NCBI GenBank assembly: GCA_903823115.1
Contig: CAIJRN010000053.1
Location: forward strand, 1-64,000
Reading direction: 5' to 3'
Length of the DNA stretch: 64,000 nt
Source of the DNA: an uncultured cyanobacterium
GTDB taxonomy: Bacteria > Cyanobacteriota > Cyanobacteriia > PCC-6307 > Cyanobiaceae
The notes below the pieces were generated by a model. It worked only from the letters and a program-made list of their open reading frames with translations, did not search any database and was not told the origin of the DNA. The position numbers and the translations under genes were made by a program. This document shows positions 15,884 to 23,362 of the stretch, piece by piece (within the stretch, counting starts at the first letter, position 1; each line of letters begins with the position of its first letter).

Positions 15884-16912
15884 ATGCCCGCCATGTCCCC
15901 GATTCGTCCCCTCAAGCGCCTGCCCCGTCGCACCCGTCTGCTGGCCACCCTGCTGCTGCTCGGCCTGGGGGCCAGCTCGCTCACCGCCTGCGGCAAGGCG
16001 CCTAGCAGCGCCGCACCGGTACGGATCGGCTACAGCGCCTGGCCCGGTTGGATTCCCTGGAAGGTGACCGAGGACAAGGGCCTGTTCAAGGCGGCCGGGG
16101 TGCCTGTCACCCTGCAGTGGTTCGATGGCTATCTCGATTCGATCCAGGCCCTCAACGCCGGCCAGCTGGACTGCAACAGCCAGACCCTCGATGACACGAT
16201 CAGCTCCATTTCCGGTGGCGCCGATCTGCAGGTGGTGCTGACCAACGACAACTCCACTGGCAATGACCAGATCATCGTGGCGCCGGGCATCCGGTCGGTG
16301 CAGGATCTCAAGGGCAAGAAGGTGGCGGCCGAAGAGGGCACGGTGGACCACTACCTGCTGCTGCTGGGTCTGAAAAAGGCCGGACTGACCCCAGCTGACA
16401 TCAGCTTTGTGCCGCTGGAAACCGGGGCGGCGGCGGCGGCCTTCGTCGCCGGCAAGGTGGATGCGGTCGGGGTGTTCGCCCCCTTCACCACCGAGGCCCT
16501 CAAGCGCCCCGGCAGCACCACCCTGTTCTCCTCCAAGCAGTTCCCTGGTGCCATCAGCGATCACCTGGTCTGCCGCAGCGAATTCGTCAAGCAGCATCCG
16601 GAGCTGGTGCAGAAGTTGGTCAACAGCTGGTTCGCCACGATCCAGGAGATCAAGGCCCAGCCCGCACCAACCCTGGCGATTCTGGCCAAGCGGGCCGGCG
16701 TCAGCGAAGCGGAGTACCAGGCCTATGACGCCGGCACCCACATTTTCAACCTCGCTGAAAACCAGCAGGCGATGAAGCCCGGCGGAACGATGCAGTCGTT
16801 GCCCTACGCCGCCCAGCAGATCAGTGCCTTCCTGCAACAGGTGGGCCTGGCCAAGACACCGCCGAAGCTGGATGGTGTGCTCAATCCCCAGTTCGTCGAT
16901 GCGGCGAAGTGA
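15884..16912 (+). CDS. ABC transporter substrate-binding lipoprotein (NMT1/SsuA-like), probable guanidine binding
   Basis: Exported solute-binding protein of 342 residues. A positively charged start (RPLKRLPRRTR) is followed by a hydrophobic core and a lipobox (SLTAC), so it should be a lipoprotein anchored in the periplasm. The mature part is of the NMT1/SsuA/TauA class: RIGYSAWPGWIPWKVTEDKG, DCNSQTLDDTI, IIVAPGIRSVQDLKGKKVA and HYLLLLGLKKAGL. Relatives in other cyanobacteria sit beside the guanidine hydrolase gene, as here, so guanidine is the likely ligand; that is inferred from context. ATG 15884 or 15893 could be the start. A 105-base gap separates it from glnT, and it overlaps the permease. 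Confidence 0.85.
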   Translation: MPAMSPIRPLKRLPRRTRLLATLLLLGLGASSLTACGKAPSSAAPVRIGYSAWPGWIPWKVTEDKGLFKAAGVPVTLQWFDGYLDSIQALNAGQLDCNSQTLDDTISSISGGADLQVVLTNDNSTGNDQIIVAPGIRSVQDLKGKKVAAEEGTVDHYLLLLGLKKAGLTPADISFVPLETGAAAAAFVAGKVDAVGVFAPFTTEALKRPGSTTLFSSKQFPGAISDHLVCRSEFVKQHPELVQKLVNSWFATIQEIKAQPAPTLAILAKRAGVSEAEYQAYDAGTHIFNLAENQQAMKPGGTMQSLPYAAQQISAFLQQVGLAKTPPKLDGVLNPQFVDAAK

Positions 16913-16914
16913 GC

Positions 16915-17697
16915 ATGAGCGCTCGTTCCCAGCCACGGCTGCTGCGGGCCCTGCTCCATCCCTGGTCCCTGGGGGTGGCGGGCGTGCTGGCTGTTGTGAT
17001 CGTCTGGACCCTGGTCAGTGCCAGCGGCACGGTGGACAAGCTGTTTTTGCCCTCGCCAGCGGCGGTCTGGGCGGCGGGTCAGCAGCAGGCGGCTGAAGGC
17101 CTGCTCTGGTCCGACATCCGGGCCAGTGTCAGCCGGGTGGGGGCCGGCTTTGCCCTCTCGGCCCTGGTGGCCCTGCCCCTGGGGATCGCCATGGGGGCCA
17201 ATCGGGTGATCTGCCGGTTGCTGGAGCCGTTGCTGGCCCTGATTCGCTACATGCCGGCACCCGCCTTCATTCCTTTGCTGATCATCTACTTCGGCCTGGG
17301 TGAGCTGCCGAAGGTGCTGCTGATCTTCATCGGTACGCTCTTTTTCAACACCCTGATGATCATGGATGCGGTGAAGTTCGTGCCCTCCGAACTGGTGGAG
17401 ACGGCCCTCACCCTCGGCGGCCGGCGTGATCAGGTGCTGGTGCGGGTGATCACCCCCTGCATCATCCCCCAGGTGATCGATGCCTATCGCATCAACATGG
17501 CCTCCGCCTGGAATCTGGTGATTGTGGCTGAGCTGGTGGCCGCCACCGAGGGCCTGGGTAAGCGCATCAGCCTGGCCCAGCGCTTCCTGCGCACCGATGA
17601 GATCTTTCTGGGCCTGATCGTGATCGGTCTGATTGGTCTGTTGATTGATCTCAGCTTCCGTCTGCTGTTGCGTCGCACCTGTACCTGGGCTGTCTGA
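16915..17697 (+). CDS. ABC transporter permease (SsuC/TauC-like), probable guanidine importer
   Basis: Inner-membrane permease of about 260 residues with six predicted helices and the BPD_transp_1 core. Typical blocks are RYMPAPAFIPLLIIYFGLGE (near 112 to 131) and the ATPase-contact loop VETALTLGGRRDQVL near 160. It resembles the nitrate/sulfonate/taurine transporter group and pairs with the NMT1-like lipoprotein. GTG 16909 overlaps the preceding stop, and ATG 16915 is two codons later; either may be used. It is followed within five bases by the ATPase. Substrate assignment to guanidine comes from the riboswitch-controlled operon. Confidence 0.88.
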   Translation: MSARSQPRLLRALLHPWSLGVAGVLAVVIVWTLVSASGTVDKLFLPSPAAVWAAGQQQAAEGLLWSDIRASVSRVGAGFALSALVALPLGIAMGANRVICRLLEPLLALIRYMPAPAFIPLLIIYFGLGELPKVLLIFIGTLFFNTLMIMDAVKFVPSELVETALTLGGRRDQVLVRVITPCIIPQVIDAYRINMASAWNLVIVAELVAATEGLGKRISLAQRFLRTDEIFLGLIVIGLIGLLIDLSFRLLLRRTCTWAV

Positions 17698-17701
17698 AAT
17701 C

Positions 17702-18472
17702 ATGCATCTTCAGCTCGATCGTGTCTCCAAGGTGTTCGGTGAGGGCCGCAGCAGCAAGCTGGTGCTCGAGGACATTTCCTTTGAGATTCTGCCGGGCGAG
17801 TTTGTCGCTCTGGTGGGTAGCTCCGGTTCCGGTAAATCCACTGTCATGCGCCTGGTGGCAGGCCTGGAGCGTCCCAGTGCTGGAGCCGTGCTGGTGGATG
17901 GCCGGCCGGTGCGGGGGCCCGGATCCGATCGCGGCATGGTGTTTCAGAAGTACAGCCTCTATCCCTGGCTGACGGCGGCTGAGAACGTGGCCTTCGGCAT
18001 GGAGCTGCAGGGCCGGGGCCGGCCCGAGATCCGGGAGCGAACGGCCTATTTTCTCGAGGTGGTGGGTCTGGCCGGATCGGCTTCCCTCTATCCGCGTCAA
18101 CTCTCCGGTGGCATGCAGCAGCGGGTGGCGATCGCCCGGGCCCTGGCGGCCGAGCCCCAGCTGTTGCTGCTCGATGAGCCCTTCGGTGCCCTTGATCTGC
18201 AGATCCGCGAATCGATGCAGGAGTTCCTCTATCAGTTGTGGCAACGCACCGGCCTGGCGGCGCTGTTGATCACCCACGATCTCGAAGAGGCGATGCTGCT
18301 GGCCCAGCGGCTGCACATCCTGGCGCCGCGGCCCGGTCGGATTGTGCGCACGATCAGCCTGGCCTCGGAGCGCAGCGACCTGGCCCATCTGCGGGTGTCA
18401 CCGCAGTTTCTGGAGCTGCGCGAGGATCTGGCCCGTACCCTGCGCAGCCTGGACGGAGCCCTGGGGGCCTGA
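17702..18472 (+). CDS. ABC transporter ATP-binding protein (SsuB/TauB-like), probable guanidine importer
   Basis: Cytoplasmic ATPase of 256 residues for the importer. Walker A (GSSGSGKST), Q-loop (VFQKYSLYPWLT), signature (LSGGMQQRVAIARAL), Walker B (LLLLDEPFGALD) and H-loop (LLITHDLEEAM) are intact, and the wording is of the nitrate/sulfonate/taurine group. I start at ATG 17702, four bases after the permease stop, because the N-terminus MHLQLDRVSKVF then matches the family; upstream in-frame starts would overlap the permease. It is the last gene of the guanidine operon and is followed by an 8-bp hairpin. Confidence 0.92.
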   Translation: MHLQLDRVSKVFGEGRSSKLVLEDISFEILPGEFVALVGSSGSGKSTVMRLVAGLERPSAGAVLVDGRPVRGPGSDRGMVFQKYSLYPWLTAAENVAFGMELQGRGRPEIRERTAYFLEVVGLAGSASLYPRQLSGGMQQRVAIARALAAEPQLLLLDEPFGALDLQIRESMQEFLYQLWQRTGLAALLITHDLEEAMLLAQRLHILAPRPGRIVRTISLASERSDLAHLRVSPQFLELREDLARTLRSLDGALGA

Positions 18473-18496
18473 GCCAGCCACCAGGGTCGGCTGGCT
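18472..18496. terminator. Hairpin at the end of the guanidine operon
   Basis: AGCCAGCC (18472-18479) is the reverse complement of GGCTGGCT (18489-18496), with a 9-base loop. It sits between two convergent genes and overlaps the final stop. There is no T-run on either side, so it is only a candidate bidirectional terminator or mRNA-end stabiliser. Confidence 0.4.
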
Positions 18497-18512
18497 GGAA
18501 GCGCCGGCTGGT

Positions 18513-18692
18513 TCAGCGGGCGTCGATCCTGATCTCGCCGGGAATCTCCAGCAGCTGCGGCTGGATTCCCAGATAGACAGCCTCCTTGAACAGGGCTTGC
18601 TTGGCCAGGGCATCCTGCTGGTGCACCGCCTCGGCGTAGCGCAGCCGCAGGGATTCAATCAGGGCCTGGCGGCGGGGATCATCTGAAGTCAT
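18513..18692 (-). CDS. Small conserved-type hypothetical protein, 59 aa
   Basis: A 59-residue reading frame (MTSDDPRRQALIESLRLRY..., ending GEIRIDAR) in the gap after the guanidine operon, convergent with it. Composition is soluble, helical and charged, with no signal peptide or membrane segment, and codon use matches neighbouring genes (GC-rich third positions). I do not recognise a named domain, though such short helical proteins are common in picocyanobacterial genomes. No function is proposed. Confidence 0.55.
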   Translation of the reverse strand: MTSDDPRRQALIESLRLRYAEAVHQQDALAKQALFKEAVYLGIQPQLLEIPGEIRIDAR

Positions 18693-18784
18693 CGGACAAC
18701 TTTATCGGCCGCTGCCCAACTCAGTCGCGTCCACACAGGAGCCGCTCGGCAACGGGCCCTGGGCTCAGGGAGGCGCGGACGTTG

Positions 18785-19135
18785 TCACCAGAGCCCCAGG
18801 TAGGGCCAGTCGTCATCGTCGTAGGACTCGAACGTCCAGTGCACGTTGTCACCACCGCCGGCCTTGGGTGGTCTGGGAGGGCCGCTGAGGGTTTCCGGCG
18901 TCATGCCGGGAGTGGGAATCACCTGGCAGGAGCAGTGACAGGTGCCATCCGGGTTCCGATAGCCGACGCTGGGCTGGCTGCAGCCGCATTCGCAGGCCTG
19001 GGCCAGGGCGGCATTGGGTTGAGCCGTCAGGGCCAGGGTTGCGATGGTGGCCCCCAGGGCAACGCTGATCGCAGAACAGCTGATCGCGGTGGCGCTGATC
19101 GCAGCGGCGCTGATCGCAAACAGACGGGGACGCAT
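18785..19135 (-). CDS. Exported cysteine-rich small protein
   Basis: A 116-residue protein with an N-terminal signal peptide (MRPRLFAIS..., cleavage probably after AALAQA near residue 46). The mature part has seven cysteines including CECGC and CHCSC, then a proline-rich stretch and an acidic C-terminus (ESYDDDDWPYLGLW). The cysteine clusters could bind metal or form disulfides. The signal peptide core is built from a 15-base tandem repeat in the DNA (Ala-Ile-Ser plus two variable residues, four times). No family is recognised. Confidence 0.6.
   Translation of the reverse strand: MRPRLFAISAAAISATAISCSAISVALGATIATLALTAQPNAALAQACECGCSQPSVGYRNPDGTCHCSCQVIPTPGMTPETLSGPPRPPKAGGGDNVHWTFESYDDDDWPYLGLW
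19064..19123. repeat. Four-copy 15-base tandem repeat in a signal-peptide coding region
   Basis: GCTGATCGC recurs at 19064, 19079, 19094 and 19109, an exact 15-base period. On the minus strand it encodes the hydrophobic core of the signal peptide of the cysteine-rich exported protein, so copy-number change would lengthen or shorten it by five residues without a frameshift. Confidence 0.8.
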
Positions 19136-19396
19136 GGCTCGATTCCGCAGGCTTCCAGTGTGGCCTGTCTCGGGACCGCAGCCGCAGGAGCGCAGCTGCG
19201 GGCTGTGGCCAAGACGGGCCCCTGCCGTTGTTGAGCCCTTGCGATCAACGCCAGCCCCGAGGTGGTTCGGCGCTGGGGCAACTCGGCAGACTGGTCTGGG
19301 TAGCGCTGCAAGCCATGGATCGTTTCAGGAACTGCAGCACGAGGCCATGGGCTTCGCCTGAAGAGGACGCCATCTCACCCACGTTGCCAGCGACCG

Positions 19397-20914
19397 ATGT
19401 CCAAGCCGTTCATCGCCATCAGAGGACCGCTTCGCTTCTGGCTGGTGACAGGAGTGATCTTAGCGATGATTGTATTGGCTGGCTCTATCGCTGTGACCCC
19501 ATGGGCGGATGACTGGATTTTCATCGGGCGATCGCAGACCTTGGCAGATGCGATTGGATCAACGCTCAGCAGACTGACCAACTGGAGCCCAAGGCCTGTC
19601 TCGGAGCCGACCATTTTTGGGTCGCTGTATCTGGCCAGGAAACTCGGACTTGCGCCGGAGAGTTTCATCGCACCGCTGTTGATCGTCAACTATCTTCAGG
19701 CACTTTCGCTGCTGCTATGGCCGGTGCTGTTGAAGCGGTTTCGCCAGCTCGGCTATCTGCCATTGGCAATCTCGATCGCCTGTGTGTTGATGGCGGCTGC
19801 CCTGATGCATCATCTTCAGACCAGGGAGGTGCTGTTCTGGGGAGCAGGTTCGGCTGCTTATCTGCCAACGCTCGCAGCCTGGATCAGTACCCTATGCATC
19901 CTCTATCTTTGGGTCGTTACCAGAGAGCGTCTCTGCTTTTCGGTTGCTGTACTGCAGTCTTTCTTTGGCGGTCTGTTCTGGGAAGTTGGCATATTCGGAG
20001 TCATCTTGATGCCGGGCACCACCCTTCTTCTGGTTTGTCTGTTCGACCAGAAGTCTCCTGGATCCTCGGCACCACGCAACTATTTTCCGCTTCTGGCTTC
20101 GGTCCTGCTGCCATTTGCTGGCTTGGTTCTGGTCTCTCTGCCCGCTTTGTTGAGGCGACATCAGCAGGATGGGGGCAGCGGCAATCTGCTGCAGCTGCTT
20201 GGCAATCTTCTCTGGGCTCTTCAATGGCCGTGGCTGGGTGCGAGGCACTTGGTGTTTGATCACGTTCTGTTTGTTGTGCCCTTCGTTCTGCTGCTGGCTT
20301 TGCTTCTGCTCTCCCAGGTCAAGATCCCGATGTCAGTGCCACCGGGCTCTCCTCTGCAGCGGCAGGCGTTGCTCTGTTGTGGCCTATCGGCCCTGTTGGT
20401 CGCGGTGGCGATCCGCTTTTGCCTGGCCTCTTCTTTTGGTGTGCACATGGTCTACGACCAGCGCCATGAGATCACCCCCACAGTGCTATTGCTGCTGGGC
20501 CTGTCTTTTCTTCTGGCTGCAGCTCTGCCTGGCAACATCATGGATTGGATTGCCAATAAGGATCTTTGGATCGCCTTTGCGGCCACGTCTTTGATTGTTG
20601 CCGGTCTTGTTTCCTCCCCATCGATTCATAACATCCTGGCAGAGGCCATGGTGACGGCGACAGGACGGAGGCCGCTGCCGATTGTGATTTCAGTTGACGG
20701 CCATGATGGCAGCTATGACTTGGCTTGCAAGCGCAATGCCTATGCGCTCAGATTGCCGGCTGGGGAATGGACAGCATCCGGAATTCAAGCATCAATTCAG
20801 GCAGGGGCTGCACCCCAAGACGTCTATGAGTTGAAGATCATGCGTGGCATTATTTCTGGATATGGCCTGGATCGCCTGAAAACGACAGGGAGATCATCGG
20901 CAGGCTGTCCCTGA
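19397..20914 (+). CDS. Polytopic membrane protein (DUF6056/glycosyltransferase-like)
   Basis: A 505-residue protein with ten or more hydrophobic segments. The opening has one helix followed by a periplasmic-looking WADDWIF motif, similar to GtrII/DUF6056 membrane proteins whose acidic residues after helix 1 resemble the catalytic site of lipid-linked GT-C glycosyltransferases. A soluble region of about 100 residues forms the C-terminus. The gene is visibly richer in A and T than its neighbours and uses codons rare elsewhere in the window (TTT, TCT, TTG, ATT), suggesting recent acquisition. It stands alone between minus-strand genes. A transferase role in surface polysaccharide decoration is a guess. 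Confidence 0.65.
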   Translation: MSKPFIAIRGPLRFWLVTGVILAMIVLAGSIAVTPWADDWIFIGRSQTLADAIGSTLSRLTNWSPRPVSEPTIFGSLYLARKLGLAPESFIAPLLIVNYLQALSLLLWPVLLKRFRQLGYLPLAISIACVLMAAALMHHLQTREVLFWGAGSAAYLPTLAAWISTLCILYLWVVTRERLCFSVAVLQSFFGGLFWEVGIFGVILMPGTTLLLVCLFDQKSPGSSAPRNYFPLLASVLLPFAGLVLVSLPALLRRHQQDGGSGNLLQLLGNLLWALQWPWLGARHLVFDHVLFVVPFVLLLALLLLSQVKIPMSVPPGSPLQRQALLCCGLSALLVAVAIRFCLASSFGVHMVYDQRHEITPTVLLLLGLSFLLAAALPGNIMDWIANKDLWIAFAATSLIVAGLVSSPSIHNILAEAMVTATGRRPLPIVISVDGHDGSYDLACKRNAYALRLPAGEWTASGIQASIQAGAAPQDVYELKIMRGIISGYGLDRLKTTGRSSAGCP

Positions 20915-21034
20915 ATTCCTCGTCCAATGCTGCGCTCGGTGGCCCATCCACTGCCCGCCAGGCATGGTTGTGATCGCAGCCTCCCTCCTGTGGCTGGAGT
21001 CCCTGGGCTCGACCCAGGTTGACGATCGCCTGGC

Positions 21035-21682
21035 TCAGCGATAAGCAATCAGCTCTGATGCTGGGTAGCGCACCTTGGCCAAGGAGGCGTATTTGTCCTC
21101 AAGGCTGCGATACCCGAGGGCGCAGACCACGCAGCTGCGGTAGTCGCTGGTTTCCAATCCCAGAATCCTGTCGTAGTCCGGCGGCGAGAATCCCTCAATC
21201 GCGCAGGTGTCGATCGAGAGCAGGGCAGCCGCTGTCATCAGGTTGCCGAGGGCGATATAAACCTGATTCGAGCTCCAGCGCTCGATGATCTGGCTGCGGG
21301 GGCCATCGATCAGATCAATCTGGATCATGTTGCGGTAGCCATCCAGGCTGCTGGTTTCCACCCCCCTGGCTGCGGCGGTGGCGTTGATCAGCCGCTCCGA
21401 ATCCTCGGCCTTGATCGTGCGTTGGCCGAGCAGGACCACCAGATGGGAGCAATCGGTGATCTGGGACTGATTCCAGGAGTGGGGACGCAGCTCCTGGCGC
21501 AGGGCCGGATCCTGGACGACCAGGAATTTCCAGGGCTGCAGCCCGTAGGAGGACGGTGTCAGCACCAGGGCCTGCTCCAGCGTCGACCAGAGGTGGGCGG
21601 GGATGATCCGTTCGGGGTCAAACTGCTTGGTCGCATAGCGCCACTGCAAGGCTTCCAGCAGGGTTTCCGGCGCAATGGTCAT
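21035..21682 (-). CDS. NAD(P)H nitroreductase family protein (NfsB-like)
   Basis: FMN-dependent oxidoreductase of 215 residues, in the NfsB-like branch of the nitroreductase family. Family features include the N-terminal RYATKQFDPERIIP (FMN phosphate contact), LTPSSYGLQPWKFLVV near residues 41 to 56, the central ALGNLMTAAALLSIDTCAIEGF and the C-terminal VVCALGYRS. The protein would act in the cytoplasm as a dimer, reducing nitro- or quinone-type compounds with NAD(P)H. Length is normal. It is a single gene divergent from the sugar permease. The physiological substrate is not predictable. Confidence 0.88.
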   Translation of the reverse strand: MTIAPETLLEALQWRYATKQFDPERIIPAHLWSTLEQALVLTPSSYGLQPWKFLVVQDPALRQELRPHSWNQSQITDCSHLVVLLGQRTIKAEDSERLINATAAARGVETSSLDGYRNMIQIDLIDGPRSQIIERWSSNQVYIALGNLMTAAALLSIDTCAIEGFSPPDYDRILGLETSDYRSCVVCALGYRSLEDKYASLAKVRYPASELIAYR

Positions 21683-21833
21683 GGTTATGTCGATCTGATT
21701 GTGACCCCCACCTTCTCACGCCGTTGTGGCTTGCCATGCCATCGAAGTGAGCTGGGCCGTCGCGGCGCTGAACCGGCCGGTGGGGCTGCACAGCTAGCCT
21801 TCGTTTCGCTTCAGGGACCCGATCCAGCGCGCC

Positions 21834-22682
21834 ATGTCCCTCCCCGCCAGCGGTCCCCAGCGCTCCACTGCGGCCACGGCCATTCAATTGGTGGCCCTGT
21901 TGCTGACGGCTCTGTTGCTGCTGCTGCCGTTGCTGTGGCTGGTGAGCACCTCGCTGAAGGGCCCTGGCGAGAACATCTTCACCAGTCCGCCGGCCCTGCT
22001 TCCTGCCCAGCCCAGCCTGGCGGCCTACCGCCAGCTGTTCGCGGCCAACCCGATGGCCACCTATCTGCTCAACAGCACCATCGTCAGTGCCCTGGCGGTG
22101 CTCGCCAACTTGCTGTTCTGCTCCCTGGCGGCCTATCCGCTGGCGCGCCTGCGGTTTCGGGGGCGGGGCCTGGTGTTGGCCCTGGTGGTGGCGACGATCC
22201 TGATTCCCTTTCAGGTGGTGATGATTCCGCTCTATCTGCTGATGGTGCAGCTGGGTCTGCGCAACACGCTCTGGGCTTTGATCCTGCCCCAGGCCGCCAC
22301 CGCCTTCGGCATCTTTCTGCTGCGTCAGAGCTTTCTCGGGGTGCCGGTGGAACTGGAGGAAGCGGCCCGCATCGATGGCTGCACGCCGATCGGCGCCTGG
22401 TGGAACGTGATGATTCCAGCCGCCCGGGCCGATCTGATCACGTTGGCGATGTTTGTGTTCATCGGCACCTGGAGTGATTTCCTCTGGCCCCTGATCATTC
22501 TTGACGATCCATCGCTGTACACCTTGCCCCTGGGTCTGCAGCAACTCTCCAGCAGTTTTTCCTTGGACTGGCGCCTGGTGGCAGCGGGCTCAGTGGTCTC
22601 GATTCTGCCGGTGTTGGTGTTGTTTGTGCTGCTGCAGCGCTACATCCTGCCCAGCGCCACCGGCGATGCGGTGAAGGGATAG
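21834..22682 (+). CDS. ggtD: Carbohydrate ABC transporter permease (MalG/GgtD-like)
   Basis: Inner-membrane permease of 282 residues in the MalG family. It has six helices and the EAA loop VELEEAARIDGCTPIGAWW (near 167 to 185), which docks on the ATPase; the C-terminal RYILP segment is also typical. In related cyanobacteria the closest relatives are the GgtD permease of the glucosylglycerol/sucrose/trehalose transporter. None of its partners (binding protein, MalF-type permease, ATPase) is adjacent, so it is an orphan here. The gene symbol is therefore tentative. It would need partners encoded elsewhere on the chromosome. Confidence 0.8.
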   Translation: MSLPASGPQRSTAATAIQLVALLLTALLLLLPLLWLVSTSLKGPGENIFTSPPALLPAQPSLAAYRQLFAANPMATYLLNSTIVSALAVLANLLFCSLAAYPLARLRFRGRGLVLALVVATILIPFQVVMIPLYLLMVQLGLRNTLWALILPQAATAFGIFLLRQSFLGVPVELEEAARIDGCTPIGAWWNVMIPAARADLITLAMFVFIGTWSDFLWPLIILDDPSLYTLPLGLQQLSSSFSLDWRLVAAGSVVSILPVLVLFVLLQRYILPSATGDAVKG

Positions 22683-22732
22683 ACCCTGCGGTCTTTACCT
22701 GGATCTGGTCTGGCGGATCCGATGCGGAAGGC

Positions 22733-23254
22733 TCAGAAATTGTCCGTTGGCGGCCGCAGCGGGGTGGCGCTTGGTCGGGGGGATCCCGGCAGGGCGGAGG
22801 GGCGGGAAGGGTTGGCAGGCTGGGGGGCAGGGATCTGGCTGGCTGGCTCGCCGGGAGCTGTGATCGTTGCTCTTGGGATGCTGTGCAGTTGTTGCAGCTC
22901 CTGCTTGAGGGCCTGCTGCTGAAGGTCCACCTCGCGCAGATGGTCGCTGAGCTTTTCCAGCGCTTGCAACCGCTGGATCATCGACTCCAGCTGTTGTTCC
23001 ATCGCTGTGGTGCGGTCCTGGGAACGGGAATTCTCGATCGTGCTGAGCTTCTGCTCCAGCTCGCCGATGCTGGTGGCCTGTTCTCGCACCTTGGCGAGCA
23101 CCACCAGAAACAGCACCACCAGCATGGTGCTGATGCTGAGCTGCACCCAGGGCAGCCACTGGGGCTGGCCGCCCGGTCGGCGCTGGTTTCGGCTGTCTTC
23201 GCTGCCGTTGCCGTCGCGATCCGAGGCTCCGTTGCGTGGGTGGGAGGGGGCCAT
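22733..23254 (-). CDS. Single-pass membrane coiled-coil protein
   Basis: A 173-residue protein with a basic and polar N-terminus, one transmembrane helix (about residues 36 to 55, LSISTMLVVLFLVVLAKV), a glutamine/glutamate-rich coiled coil (about 60 to 120) and a proline/serine-rich tail. The topology suggests an inner-membrane protein with its coiled coil and tail on one side, perhaps organising a complex. No named domain is recognised; similar proteins occur in picocyanobacteria. It lies between the sugar permease (convergent) and the ATP-grasp gene (same strand, 108-base gap). Confidence 0.6.
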   Translation of the reverse strand: MAPSHPRNGASDRDGNGSEDSRNQRRPGGQPQWLPWVQLSISTMLVVLFLVVLAKVREQATSIGELEQKLSTIENSRSQDRTTAMEQQLESMIQRLQALEKLSDHLREVDLQQQALKQELQQLHSIPRATITAPGEPASQIPAPQPANPSRPSALPGSPRPSATPLRPPTDNF

Positions 23255-23362
23255 GGTGGGCTGGAAGGGCCGACATCACATGGTCTGGATTCTGCTGCCA
23301 TCCGCCGCCGCTGATCACGGCGGTGGCTTCGCCCCCCTGGCCCCGGTCACGGATCGCTTCGC

